Assembly (NCBI GenBank): GCA_017395685.1
Contig: JAFQOD010000018.1
Coordinates: 1 to 64,000 of the forward strand
DNA from: Clostridia bacterium
Lineage (GTDB): Bacteria > Bacillota > Clostridia > Christensenellales > Aristaeellaceae
Length of the DNA: 64,000 nt
Reading direction: 5' to 3'
The translations under genes and the position numbers were made by a program. Positions 28,580 through 37,231 of this stretch are shown piece after piece (the first letter of the stretch is position 1; the number at the start of each line of letters is the position of its first letter). The notes under the pieces are model-generated. The model did no database searches. It was given only the letters and a program-made list of their open reading frames with translations, and was not told the origin of the DNA.

Positions 28580-29560
28580 ATGAAGAAACGACTGACTGTC
28601 AAGCATCGTGCCCGCAATTATTATGCGGCCTCCAGGCGCTCCAGGCGTTCTGCCCGGCGCTGGCTGTATATCGGGGCGATTGCTGCGCTGTCAGCCGTTC
28701 TTTTTTTCAGCGGATTCATGCTGATCCGCTATTTCGGGGATTATTTTTCCTCCCGGAAAGCGGCGGAGGAACTGCGCCGGATCAATCAGGCAGCGATGGA
28801 GGCAGAGCAAGCCCTGCAGACTCCATCGCCTACCGCGCTTCCTGTTGCAGCCGTCCCTGCGGCCACCGCCGCCCCCACGCCCACCCAGGGTCCCTCCCTG
28901 GTGCTGCCTTCCATGCGGTATCCCACCAATTATTATGCCATCGTCAGCAGCCGCTTTAAGAAAATCCAGGCCCAGAATAAGGATATTATCGGCTGGCTCA
29001 CCATTCCTGAGGTGATTGATGAAGCGGTGGTGCAGCGGGATAATGAATATTATCTGCGCCGGGATTACCGGGGATATCACAATCAGAACGGAGCCATCTT
29101 CCTGGATGAGAATTGCAAGCTGACTACCCGGCCCTATACCCTGATGCTATACGGCCATAATATGAAAACCGGGGCCATGTTCGGCAGCCTGCGCAATTAT
29201 GAAAACAGCACCTTTTACCACCATAATCCCTTCATTACCTTTGATACCGCCTATGAAAACGGCCGGTATGTGGTATTCGCCGTGGGCACCATCAGCACGG
29301 TGGCAGGGAACGGCAAGTATGTGAATTTCGCCAAGCTCAATTCCTCCACCATCCCCTGGCGGAAGGAAGCACTGGAACAGCTGATGAAGCTGTCCGTCTA
29401 TTATACCCCCATCGATGTGCAGCCGGAGGATCAACTGCTGCTGCTGATGACCTGCGTGGATGATACCACGGAGCGCAGAGTGGTGGTGGCCAGAAGAATC
29501 AGGGATGGGGAAAGCGAAGCGGCGCTGCAGACCATGGTAAATCGCACCATTCTGAAATAA
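28580..29560 (+). CDS. srtB: class B sortase
   Basis: This membrane-anchored cysteine transpeptidase attaches proteins to the cell wall. The 326-residue chain has a basic N-terminus, one TM helix (29-51) and a Thr/Pro/Ala-rich linker to about 105. The sortase fold follows, with His193 in LYGHN, Cys292 in LLLMTC and Arg300. No protein with a sorting signal was found in the window, so its substrates lie elsewhere. It is probably cotranscribed with the S26B signal peptidase, which may process the same exported proteins. Confidence 0.93.
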   Translation: MKKRLTVKHRARNYYAASRRSRRSARRWLYIGAIAALSAVLFFSGFMLIRYFGDYFSSRKAAEELRRINQAAMEAEQALQTPSPTALPVAAVPAATAAPTPTQGPSLVLPSMRYPTNYYAIVSSRFKKIQAQNKDIIGWLTIPEVIDEAVVQRDNEYYLRRDYRGYHNQNGAIFLDENCKLTTRPYTLMLYGHNMKTGAMFGSLRNYENSTFYHHNPFITFDTAYENGRYVVFAVGTISTVAGNGKYVNFAKLNSSTIPWRKEALEQLMKLSVYYTPIDVQPEDQLLLLMTCVDDTTERRVVVARRIRDGESEAALQTMVNRTILK

Positions 29561-29564
29561 ATGC

Positions 29565-29606
29565 AAAACTCCCCCGGTGCTTTTCATGCATCGGGGGAGT
29601 TTTTTG
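29565..29606. terminator. bidirectional terminator
   Basis: A 12-bp stem (AAAACTCCCCCG and its complement) lies between the convergent sortase and kinase genes, with T-runs on both strands. Confidence 0.8.
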
Positions 29607-29616
29607 ATCCGGATGA

Positions 29617-32600
29617 TCAGATGGAATGATTGTCAATGGCTTCAAAGGCAAAGCCGTTTTCCAGGGCATATTTTTCCGCCGTGGAACCAGGGTATCCGTG
29701 TATGATCAGATTACGGCAGCCGGAGAAGGGCGTTCTGCGGCCGGAGGGGATAATGAGGGTATCCGGATTGAGGAAATATACATGCTGCAGGGAAACGGCG
29801 CCGGAGAAGCTGCTTTCCAGGCGGGTGAGAGAGGCGGGAAAGACGATTTCCTCCAGGGCGATAGCGGAATTGAAGCTGTCCCGGATTTCCCGGCAGCCTT
29901 CCTGCAGGGTGAGCCGGGCCAGCCGGCGGCAGTTATTGAAGCCTTCCCGGATGGTATGAATGGGGGAGGGAAGGGCAAGGGAAGAAAGGCTGACGCCGTC
30001 AAACCCCGTGATTTCCCGGAGCAGAATATCCTCTGGGATGGAAAGGGAGGAAAGGCGGCTGCACTGGCTGAAGGCCTGATCCTCCAATGCAATCAGATCA
30101 GAGGGCAAATCAACCGCCTGCACCCCCGAACCGATGAAAGCGGCGCTGCGGATGTGATGGAGGGTTCCGGGAAAGCGCATTTCCTCCAGATCGGGGCAGT
30201 ACTGGAAGGCAGAGGATTCAATTTGCTGAACGAAGAGGGGGAATTCCACCCGGCGCAGGGGGCTTTCGGAATAATACTGGTTCTGGGTCAGCAGCATGGA
30301 TCCGGCATTGGATTTGCTGTGGAGGGTGCCGGTGGTGGCCACCTTGGTAATGGGCAGGTGATGGATGGTATCATAGGCGGCGCAGATGGCTTCTTCGGCA
30401 TGATCGGTATCAATCACGATGGTGCCCGGCTGATTGGGATCGGCAAAGGTATTCCAGCGGGAGGCATCCTCAAAGGGGAAGCCGTTTTCAGCCGCATAGG
30501 CCTGGGCCGGGGAGCCGGGCTGGGAGGCGATGATCAGATCAGGGGTGAAAATCATCTGATTGCTCCGGAATGCCATGGGATCGATGGCGGTTTGCCCGGG
30601 GATGTGGATGTAGCGCAGTGCGCTGCAATCCAGGAAGGCTGCGCTGCCGATTACACGGATTGTGGAGGGAAGATGCAGATATTCCAGGGATGTGCAGCCC
30701 CAGAATACGCTGCTTTCAATCTGCTCTACGCCTTCCGGAATGACCACGGTGCTCAGGGAAGGGCAATTCATGAACATTTTGCTGCTGATGATTTTAAGCG
30801 ATGCCGGCAGATGAATTTCCCTCAGATACGGGCACATATAGAAGGCTGATTCGCCGATGGAGGTGACGGATCCGGGAAGGGAAATAGATTGAATGGCGGA
30901 TTGTGCAAAGGCGTTTTTTTCAATGGTGGTGACGGATTCGGGCAGAATCAGGGAAGTGCCCTGATAATTTTCAAAGGCATTTTCCGCAATGGTGGTGACG
31001 GCGTTTCCGTAATGGATTTCCGTTCCGGCTGAAAGCAGAATGCCGCCGCTCCAGGGATGAATGGTTTCCATGGGGCCGGGAAAGGTGAGGGAAGAAATCC
31101 AGTTGGGGGCATCCTGCCCCAGGGCATCCGGCAATACCTGGGTGACGGGAAGGCCGTCGATATAGGACGGCAGCGTAACGGAGGATAAAAGCTGCTGATA
31201 GGGCGCCATCATATTTTTCAGTTCTTCGGTTTCATAATTGCGCCGGTATAAAACCAGGGTCACCCCGGTTACATTGGCTTCCGTGCCAAATTCCGTGCGC
31301 TCCCCGAAGGGCAGGGGCCGGCCCATTTCTTCAGCCAGGGCCAGGATCATCCGGCCGTTATCCTGCCAGCTGCCCCAGATGAAAAGATCCTTTGATGTTC
31401 CTTCCAGGGCGCTTGGGTCTATTTTCTGCAGAGAGGCAGGGAGATACAGGGTATGCAGGCTGCCGCAATCAGCAAATGCATCGGCGCCGATGAAAGTGAT
31501 TCCCTCCTGCAGCGTCACCGATTCCAGGCTGCTGCAGCCCTGGAAGGCATGATCCGGCAGGGAGGGAATGCTGCCGGGAATGGTGATGCCCTTCAGATCC
31601 TGCTGATAGCGGAAGGCATCTGAGGATAGGGATGTGACGGGAATGCCCAGCCGGGCAGAGGGAAGCACCCATTCGGTCTTGTGATCTGTGGGGCGCATGA
31701 TATGGAAGCCGTCGGGCCGCAGGGAATAGAGCAGCCCTTCTCCCAGCGGCAGCCCGATGAAAAAATTGCATATCAGCAGGGTAAGCAGTATGGCCCCTGC
31801 GGAAAAGCTCACCAGAAATCTGCGGATGAATCGCTTCCTTTGCAGGATTTCTTCCGGCAGCGGCAGATGATACAGCCGGGAGCGCAATTCTTCCATGCTC
31901 TGGATTCTGTTTTCCGGATGCACGGCCATCCCCTTTTCCAGGATGCGCTTCTGATCTTTCCGGATGGGCAGCCCCGCCAGACCGGGCAGGGCAGAATGCA
32001 TCTGCCGGAGGGGGGCTTCCGGGGCCGGTTCGCCATTCATCAGGGCATAGAGGGTGGCGCACAGGGCATACACATCCGTCCAGGGGCCCTGATTGCTGTT
32101 TTTTTCATATTGCTCCAGAGGGGCAAAGCTGCGCCGCAGCAGCACCGATTGATCCTGGCCGGATGCCCGCCGCTCCATCTGGGCGGCAGCGCCAAAATCG
32201 ATCAGCTTGACGGCGCCATCCTCCATCACAAACAGGTTATCCGGGCTGATATCCCGGTGCAGCACCCCCTGCTTATGACAGGCGATCAGGGCGTCAATGG
32301 GCTGGCGCAGCATGGCAAGCAGCCGGGAATATGCAGGCTTTTCCCGTTCGTAATAGGCGCCCAGGGTTTCCCCCCGCAAATATTCCATTACAATATAGGC
32401 GGTATCATTGGCCTCGAAATAATCATGCACGGATACAATGCCGGGAACGGAGGAAAGCATGGCCAGCAGCTGAGCCTCCCGCAGGAACCGATCCAGGCCG
32501 ATGCGGAACAGCGCCAGATTTTCATCTCCGGGCAGAAGCAGCACATCATCCGCTTCATCGATATCCCGGGTGACAAAATCCCGGGGGAAATATTCTTTTA

Positions 32601-32835
32601 CGGCCACCGGCATACCCAGCACCTTATCCCAGGCGGCATAGGTGATGCCAAAGCCGCCCGCCCCGATCACAGCGCCCAGCAGATACCGGCCCTTCAGCAC
32701 CGTTCTTTCTTCCAGTGCAAAAGGATAAGCCGGGGCAGCCTTGGGATCAAAGCCGCAGCTTCCGCAGGGGCCGCCTTCTTCCAGGGGCCGCATGCAGCGG
32801 GAGCAATAATGCTTTTCTTTGATGATCATTTCCAT
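29617..32835 (-). CDS. receptor-type Ser/Thr kinase with zinc ribbon and BspA-like leucine-rich repeats
   Basis: This is a 1072-residue single-pass membrane protein. Residues 11-28 are a zinc ribbon (CSRC and CGSC). About 50-325 is a complete Hanks-type kinase, with the GAGGFG loop, Lys80, HRDISPDN (Asp195) and DFG (213-215). A TM helix is at 339-361. Residues 400-1072 outside the membrane are BspA/LRR_5 repeats (for example FQGCSSLESVTLQEG, ADAFADCGSLHTLYLP). BspA-type repeats usually bind proteins or surfaces, so the extracellular part may sense a partner and the kinase relay it. It is divergent from the small HTH protein at 32981. There are no PASTA domains. Confidence 0.9.
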   Translation of the reverse strand: MEMIIKEKHYCSRCMRPLEEGGPCGSCGFDPKAAPAYPFALEERTVLKGRYLLGAVIGAGGFGITYAAWDKVLGMPVAVKEYFPRDFVTRDIDEADDVLLLPGDENLALFRIGLDRFLREAQLLAMLSSVPGIVSVHDYFEANDTAYIVMEYLRGETLGAYYEREKPAYSRLLAMLRQPIDALIACHKQGVLHRDISPDNLFVMEDGAVKLIDFGAAAQMERRASGQDQSVLLRRSFAPLEQYEKNSNQGPWTDVYALCATLYALMNGEPAPEAPLRQMHSALPGLAGLPIRKDQKRILEKGMAVHPENRIQSMEELRSRLYHLPLPEEILQRKRFIRRFLVSFSAGAILLTLLICNFFIGLPLGEGLLYSLRPDGFHIMRPTDHKTEWVLPSARLGIPVTSLSSDAFRYQQDLKGITIPGSIPSLPDHAFQGCSSLESVTLQEGITFIGADAFADCGSLHTLYLPASLQKIDPSALEGTSKDLFIWGSWQDNGRMILALAEEMGRPLPFGERTEFGTEANVTGVTLVLYRRNYETEELKNMMAPYQQLLSSVTLPSYIDGLPVTQVLPDALGQDAPNWISSLTFPGPMETIHPWSGGILLSAGTEIHYGNAVTTIAENAFENYQGTSLILPESVTTIEKNAFAQSAIQSISLPGSVTSIGESAFYMCPYLREIHLPASLKIISSKMFMNCPSLSTVVIPEGVEQIESSVFWGCTSLEYLHLPSTIRVIGSAAFLDCSALRYIHIPGQTAIDPMAFRSNQMIFTPDLIIASQPGSPAQAYAAENGFPFEDASRWNTFADPNQPGTIVIDTDHAEEAICAAYDTIHHLPITKVATTGTLHSKSNAGSMLLTQNQYYSESPLRRVEFPLFVQQIESSAFQYCPDLEEMRFPGTLHHIRSAAFIGSGVQAVDLPSDLIALEDQAFSQCSRLSSLSIPEDILLREITGFDGVSLSSLALPSPIHTIREGFNNCRRLARLTLQEGCREIRDSFNSAIALEEIVFPASLTRLESSFSGAVSLQHVYFLNPDTLIIPSGRRTPFSGCRNLIIHGYPGSTAEKYALENGFAFEAIDNHSI

Positions 32836-32929
32836 TCCTCCATATCCATGCCCTGTAGTATTCTATGTGTTTTATGGTTTTTCCTCTATTTTCGGGGCGG
32901 CTGTTTCCGGGATGGGAGGTGCGCAAAAA

Positions 32930-32958
32930 TTGACAAGCCGGGGGGATTGCCGTATAAT
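32930..32958 (+). promoter_or_regulatory. consensus promoter of the HTH gene
   Basis: TTGACA and TATAAT are exactly 17 bp apart, 22 bp before the ATG, in the 145-bp gap divergent from the kinase gene. Confidence 0.85.
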
Positions 32959-32980
32959 ACAGGGGACAGGAGGCGTTTTA

Positions 32981-33412
32981 ATGGCACAGGATTTTTCCAA
33001 AAACCCTACGGAAATGGTGGTTCAGGCTATTTTGGAGGGAAGAGATATCAAGGAATTCCTGGGCAAGGTGCGTATGCCCACCGTGCCCGAATTGCTCAAT
33101 GGCTTTATGGGCCGCCGGGATATCAGCACGGAGGCTTTATTTGAACAGGCGGGCATGAGCCGTTCCTTCGGCTTCCGGGTGCTCAATGGCAGCCGCGCCC
33201 CCAGCCGGGATGCCCTTCTGCGGCTGGCCTTTGTGCTGGAGCTGAAGATCGATGAAACCCAGCAGCTGCTCAAGGCCGGGGAGGAGGCCACTCTTTCCGG
33301 CAGCCGGATGCGGGATATGATCATCATGAAGGCGCTCAATGACGGCGCATCCCTGGGGGATGCAGAGGATATTCTGCAGCAATCCGGGATGGAGCCGCTG
33401 CTGGCGAAATAA
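32981..33412 (+). CDS. small XRE-like HTH protein paired with the kinase
   Basis: The 143-residue protein has a helix-turn-helix-like core at about 40-90 (ALFEQAGMSRSFGFRVLNGSR, then a second helix pair ending QQLLKAG). Both flanks are helical, and no other domain was recognised. AGGAGG precedes the ATG. In gut Clostridia, as far as I recall, proteins like this often neighbour Ser/Thr kinase genes, so it may be the kinase's substrate or the regulator of the divergent promoter. This is inference. Confidence 0.7.
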   Translation: MAQDFSKNPTEMVVQAILEGRDIKEFLGKVRMPTVPELLNGFMGRRDISTEALFEQAGMSRSFGFRVLNGSRAPSRDALLRLAFVLELKIDETQQLLKAGEEATLSGSRMRDMIIMKALNDGASLGDAEDILQQSGMEPLLAK

Positions 33413-33425
33413 ACAGAATGCATAT

Positions 33426-33462
33426 AAAAAATCCAATTCTTATTGAAGAATTGGATTTTTTT
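33426..33462. terminator. bidirectional terminator
   Basis: A 14-bp stem (AAAATCCAATTCTT and complement) with T-runs on both strands separates the HTH gene from the convergent GH43 gene. Confidence 0.85.
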
Positions 33463-33488
33463 ATGGGATATTCCAGGCAATTCATCCA

Positions 33489-34907
33489 TCAGGTATGCAG
33501 GGTGAATCCGGCAATGGATAGGGGCCCGTGGCCCTCGAAGGTAAAATACAGGGCCTGAATGCCGTCAGGCAGGGCGATGGGGGCGGAATATTCCATCCAG
33601 GCGGTGCTGTTATCCGGGATTTCGATGCGGCCCAGCACATCTCCGTCCCAGGATGTGCGGACGGCCACCGTGCCCCGGGCATAGCCCCGGGTGCGGATGG
33701 ACAGGGCCTTTACCCCCTTGCAGTCAAAATATTTGAAGCCGCAGGAGGAGCCATCCCGCAGACAGCATACATAGCCGGGATTTTCATCCCCGTCGCCCCC
33801 ATCCTGGGTGATCTTGGGGAAACGGCTGTCCATCCAGCCGCTGGTGCAGTCGGTATAAATGCATTCCTCCCGTGCAGTGAGGCTGCAGGCCAGATAGCCG
33901 GGATAATAGCCTTCTCCGGGCAGGGGCGTGCCGCAACAGGAGGTCATTTCCACCTGGGGGATGCGGCCTGCCGCATCAAAATAAATCTTTTCAATGCAGC
34001 CCTGCCGGGAAAAATTGGTGCCGTGGGTATGGCGGTGATAGAAGATATACCATTGATTTTCAATTTGGATGATGCTGCCGTGATTGTTGGCCCCGTAATA
34101 CATGGGCTTGTCGGCGGGCTTATAGGAGGAAATGCCCATATCGTTGTTGCTGATGATCACGCCGCCGAAACGGAATCCCTCCACCGGCGAATCGCTGACG
34201 GCATAGCACAATTCATACATCTTCGTGGACGAATAAATGAAATAATACTTTCCATTATATTTGCGGATGGAGGGGGCCTCGAAAAATTCATGGCCCTCAT
34301 AGCCGCTGCCCGCTGCATAGGGGGCGCTGGGGGCGATGAAACGGGTTTCCTCCCGGATGGTAAGCATATCCTTTTCCAGTACGGTGACCATGGGCCCGTG
34401 GCGGCTGGGATCGGGATGGGGGCAGAAGCCGGTATACAGATAGGTGATATCCCCTTCCGTCAGCACTCCGGGATCAAACTGGGGATCATCCCCGGGCCTT
34501 TCGCCCAGTAATCTGCCTTCTTTATCGTGCACATAGCCGTAGAACTGATATTCCCCCGCCGGGGTATCGCATACGGCCACGGAAACGATGCTGATTTTAT
34601 CCAATACATAGAAAAGATAGTATCGTCCGTCCGGGCCCTTGGTTACATCCGGGGCATAGAGGCACATCCGCCCGTCGGCATTCCGGGGATCCTGGGTCTT
34701 GCGGTAAATGACACCCTCATACCGCCAGGAGCCCAGATCATCCACCGGGGCGGACCAGCAGACATAATCATTCAGGCAATAGCCCCAGCCGTTGAATTGA
34801 TCGTGGGAGCCGTAAACATATACCCGCCCGTCAAATACATAGGGCTCTCCGTCGGGGATATATTCCCAGGAGGGCAGATAGGGATTGACCATGGGCTTCT
34901 TTTGCAT
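33489..34907 (-). CDS. intracellular glycoside hydrolase family 43 with CBM6-like domain
   Basis: A GH43 five-bladed propeller spans about 5-320 of 472 residues. The catalytic base is in the N-terminal blade (PDGEPYVF). FDPGV carries the pKa-modulating Asp, and FFEAPSIRKY carries the acid Glu. Residues 330-472 form a CBM6-like beta-sandwich. Such enzymes are beta-xylosidases or alpha-L-arabinofuranosidases. There is no signal peptide, so it acts on imported oligosaccharides. It is third in a minus-strand run after the esterase and aldo-keto reductase, and opposite the secreted xylanase. Confidence 0.87.
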   Translation of the reverse strand: MQKKPMVNPYLPSWEYIPDGEPYVFDGRVYVYGSHDQFNGWGYCLNDYVCWSAPVDDLGSWRYEGVIYRKTQDPRNADGRMCLYAPDVTKGPDGRYYLFYVLDKISIVSVAVCDTPAGEYQFYGYVHDKEGRLLGERPGDDPQFDPGVLTEGDITYLYTGFCPHPDPSRHGPMVTVLEKDMLTIREETRFIAPSAPYAAGSGYEGHEFFEAPSIRKYNGKYYFIYSSTKMYELCYAVSDSPVEGFRFGGVIISNNDMGISSYKPADKPMYYGANNHGSIIQIENQWYIFYHRHTHGTNFSRQGCIEKIYFDAAGRIPQVEMTSCCGTPLPGEGYYPGYLACSLTAREECIYTDCTSGWMDSRFPKITQDGGDGDENPGYVCCLRDGSSCGFKYFDCKGVKALSIRTRGYARGTVAVRTSWDGDVLGRIEIPDNSTAWMEYSAPIALPDGIQALYFTFEGHGPLSIAGFTLHT

Positions 34908-34919
34908 ATCATCTTCTCC

Positions 34920-36098
34920 TTAATATAATCTGAACAGGCGGATGGCCCGGCGTGCCAGCCGGTAGACAGGGCCTTCCATCGCCTTTTGTACATTTTTCAG
35001 TTCCTTGCGGATTTCGATCTGCTGGGGGCAGTGCTGTTCGCATTTGCCGCAGCCGATGCAGTTGGCAGCGGAGGTGGGATTCTTCCGCAGAGCGGAGCAC
35101 ATCACATGCTCCTTCATGCCGCTGAACCAGCCCTCCGCATATCTGCGGTTGTAGGCGGAGAAGGCGCCGGGGATATCCACGCCCTTGGGACAGGGCATGC
35201 AATAGCCGCAGCCGGTGCAGCCCACTTTCATTCTGGCATTGATGGCCTGGCTTACCAGGGAAAGCATTTTGTGATCGGCATCGGTCATCTCCCCGGCGGA
35301 TACATGGGAGGCCGTTTCCGCATTATCGGCGATCATTTCCAGGCTGTTCATGCCGGAAAGCACGCAGGTGACCGCTTCCTGATTCCACAGCCATCGGAAG
35401 GCCCACTGGGCAGGGGTATGGGATACGGAATGGGCGGCGAAAATCTTTTTTGCTTCCTCCGGCAGATGGTTCACCAGCCGGCCGCCCCGGAGGGGTTCCA
35501 TGATCATGACGGGCAGGCCCTTTTCATGGGCATAATGCAATCCTTTGCTGCCCGCCTGGGAATGCTCATCCATATAATTGTATTGGATCATGCAAAAATC
35601 CCAATCGTAAAGATCCACCAGCTGGCAGAAGCAATCCGCATTGCCGTGGTAGGAAAAGCCCACCTGGCGGATGGCGCCGCTTTTTTTCTTTTCTGCCAGC
35701 CATTCCTCGATGCCAAAGGCATGCAGCCGTTCCCAGGTCTTGGGATCGGTGAGCATATGCATCAGATAATAATCGATATGATCGGTACGCAGCCGGCGCA
35801 ATTCCTCCTGGAACAGTTTTTCCAGCCCTTCCGCATTGCGCAGCAGATAATGGGGCAGCTTGGTGGCGATATTCACCTTGTCCCGCAGGCCGTTCTTTTC
35901 CAGGATTTCGCCCAGGGCGGCTTCACTGCCGGGATAGATATAGGCGGTATCAAAATAATTGACGCCCTTTTCGACGGCGGAAAGAATCTGCTTTTCTGTT
36001 TCCTGCATATCGATTTTTCCCATCCGGGTGGGAAAGCGCATGCAGCCGTAGCCCAGAATGGAGAGGGGATTGCCGTAGCGGTCAAGACGATAATTCAA
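34920..36098 (-). CDS. aldo-keto reductase with C-terminal 4Fe-4S domain
   Basis: The 392-residue protein joins an AKR barrel (catalytic Asp/Tyr in FDTAYIYP, Lys in ATKLPHYL, His in DYYLMHML) to a C-terminal domain. That domain contains CTGCGYCMPCPKG and CIGCGKCEQHCP, consistent with iron-sulfur clusters. Such proteins likely accept electrons from ferredoxin-like donors, and the substrate is not known. The TTG at 36098, 8 nt after GGAGGA, matches the family start better than the TTG further upstream. It lies between GH43 and the esterase and may reduce sugar-derived aldehydes. Confidence 0.87.
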   Translation of the reverse strand: MNYRLDRYGNPLSILGYGCMRFPTRMGKIDMQETEKQILSAVEKGVNYFDTAYIYPGSEAALGEILEKNGLRDKVNIATKLPHYLLRNAEGLEKLFQEELRRLRTDHIDYYLMHMLTDPKTWERLHAFGIEEWLAEKKKSGAIRQVGFSYHGNADCFCQLVDLYDWDFCMIQYNYMDEHSQAGSKGLHYAHEKGLPVMIMEPLRGGRLVNHLPEEAKKIFAAHSVSHTPAQWAFRWLWNQEAVTCVLSGMNSLEMIADNAETASHVSAGEMTDADHKMLSLVSQAINARMKVGCTGCGYCMPCPKGVDIPGAFSAYNRRYAEGWFSGMKEHVMCSALRKNPTSAANCIGCGKCEQHCPQQIEIRKELKNVQKAMEGPVYRLARRAIRLFRLY

Positions 36099-36140
36099 AA
36101 TATGTTCCTCCGCATGCAATGAATTTATATTTTTCTTTCA

Positions 36141-37010
36141 TTATTCTATCGGATTATCGGGCGGGATGCAACTGCTTTCTGCCTCCGGCCCGGCAAAATA
36201 ATGGGCGGATGCATACAGATACTGCCGCTCAAAGGCGGCAATGGCCTGCCGGCTGATTTTTCGGAAGGGCAGCAGCATGTCAAAGGCATGAAAGCCGGTG
36301 GGATATACATGGCAATGGGCGGGGACGCCTGCCTTCTGCAGATTTTCCGTATAGGCAAGGGTTTCGCAATAGAAGGGCTCCTTGCTGCCCACAAAAGTGT
36401 AGGCAGGGGGGAGAGCAGCATAATCCTGCTGCCGGGCAGGGGCCGCATAGGGGGGAGGGGCGCCTTTTATATTCGCCAGGTATTTTTTCCAGGCGGCATG
36501 ATTGAAAAAGGTATTCCAGGGAAGGCGGTGATTGCGGCTGGAGGAAGGGGTATCCCGGTCATCCAGCATGGGATAGAGGGGCATCTGGAAGGCAATGGGG
36601 ATCTTCCCCTGATCCCGGGCATACATGCACAGGGCCGCCGTCAGCCCGCCTCCGGCGCTTTCCCCGCCGATCATCAGCTGCCGGGGATTGATGGAAAGTT
36701 CCGCTGCGTGATCATAAAGATAGGAAAGGGCGGCATAGCAATCCTGAAGGGCGGCAGGATAGGGGGCCTTGCCCGCCAGGCGGTATTCGGGGGTGATCAC
36801 CACGGCGCCGTATTTTTTCACCAGGGCAATAGCCCTGGAAAAATAGATCATCCCGGCCATTCCGGTCACATAGCCGCCGCCATGGATCCAGAGGATGCCG
36901 GGGGTCTGCTCCCGGGGCTTTTTTCGGGCGGCAGGGCGCAGAATCAGCAGCTTCATCTGATAATCTCCGGATGGAATGCGCCGCTTTTCTATGGTATAGG
37001 CTTTCTTCAT
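36141..37010 (-). CDS. alpha/beta hydrolase (HSL-type esterase)
   Basis: This is a 289-residue hormone-sensitive-lipase-type hydrolase. The oxyanion motif is WIHGGGY (about 42), the nucleophile Ser is in GGESAGGG (about 116-123), and the C-terminal His is in TGFHAFD. It has no signal peptide. Its position next to GH43 and xylanase genes suggests deacetylation of acetylated xylo-oligosaccharides inside the cell, but this class also has general esterases. It is the first gene of the minus-strand trio. Confidence 0.85.
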   Translation of the reverse strand: MKKAYTIEKRRIPSGDYQMKLLILRPAARKKPREQTPGILWIHGGGYVTGMAGMIYFSRAIALVKKYGAVVITPEYRLAGKAPYPAALQDCYAALSYLYDHAAELSINPRQLMIGGESAGGGLTAALCMYARDQGKIPIAFQMPLYPMLDDRDTPSSSRNHRLPWNTFFNHAAWKKYLANIKGAPPPYAAPARQQDYAALPPAYTFVGSKEPFYCETLAYTENLQKAGVPAHCHVYPTGFHAFDMLLPFRKISRQAIAAFERQYLYASAHYFAGPEAESSCIPPDNPIE

Positions 37011-37060
37011 AATATTTTTCCTCCCGGCAAGGCCTTGAACAGGGAAAGATGTATATCCAT

Positions 37061-37089
37061 ATTATACAGGAGATGGTGCAGGGGCACAA
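37061..37089 (-). promoter_or_regulatory. promoter of the esterase-AKR-GH43 operon
   Basis: On the minus strand TTGTGC (37089-37084) and TATAAT (37066-37061) are 17 bp apart. Confidence 0.6.
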
Positions 37090-37167
37090 CCGGAAAATCC
37101 GCCGGGGAAAGATTCTTTATCTGATGCGGAAATGCTTGCAAAAAATGCTGTATTTTCCATTCAGGGG

Positions 37168-37196
37168 CAGACAAACGGAAAAGAATCATGTATAAT
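37168..37196 (+). promoter_or_regulatory. promoter of the xylanase gene
   Basis: A perfect TATAAT (37191-37196) has only a weak -35 (CAGACA, 17 bp upstream). A weak -35 is compatible with activator control. Confidence 0.5.
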
Positions 37197-37231
37197 AAAA
37201 TAAATACGATACAGAAAGAAGGCTTTTGACC

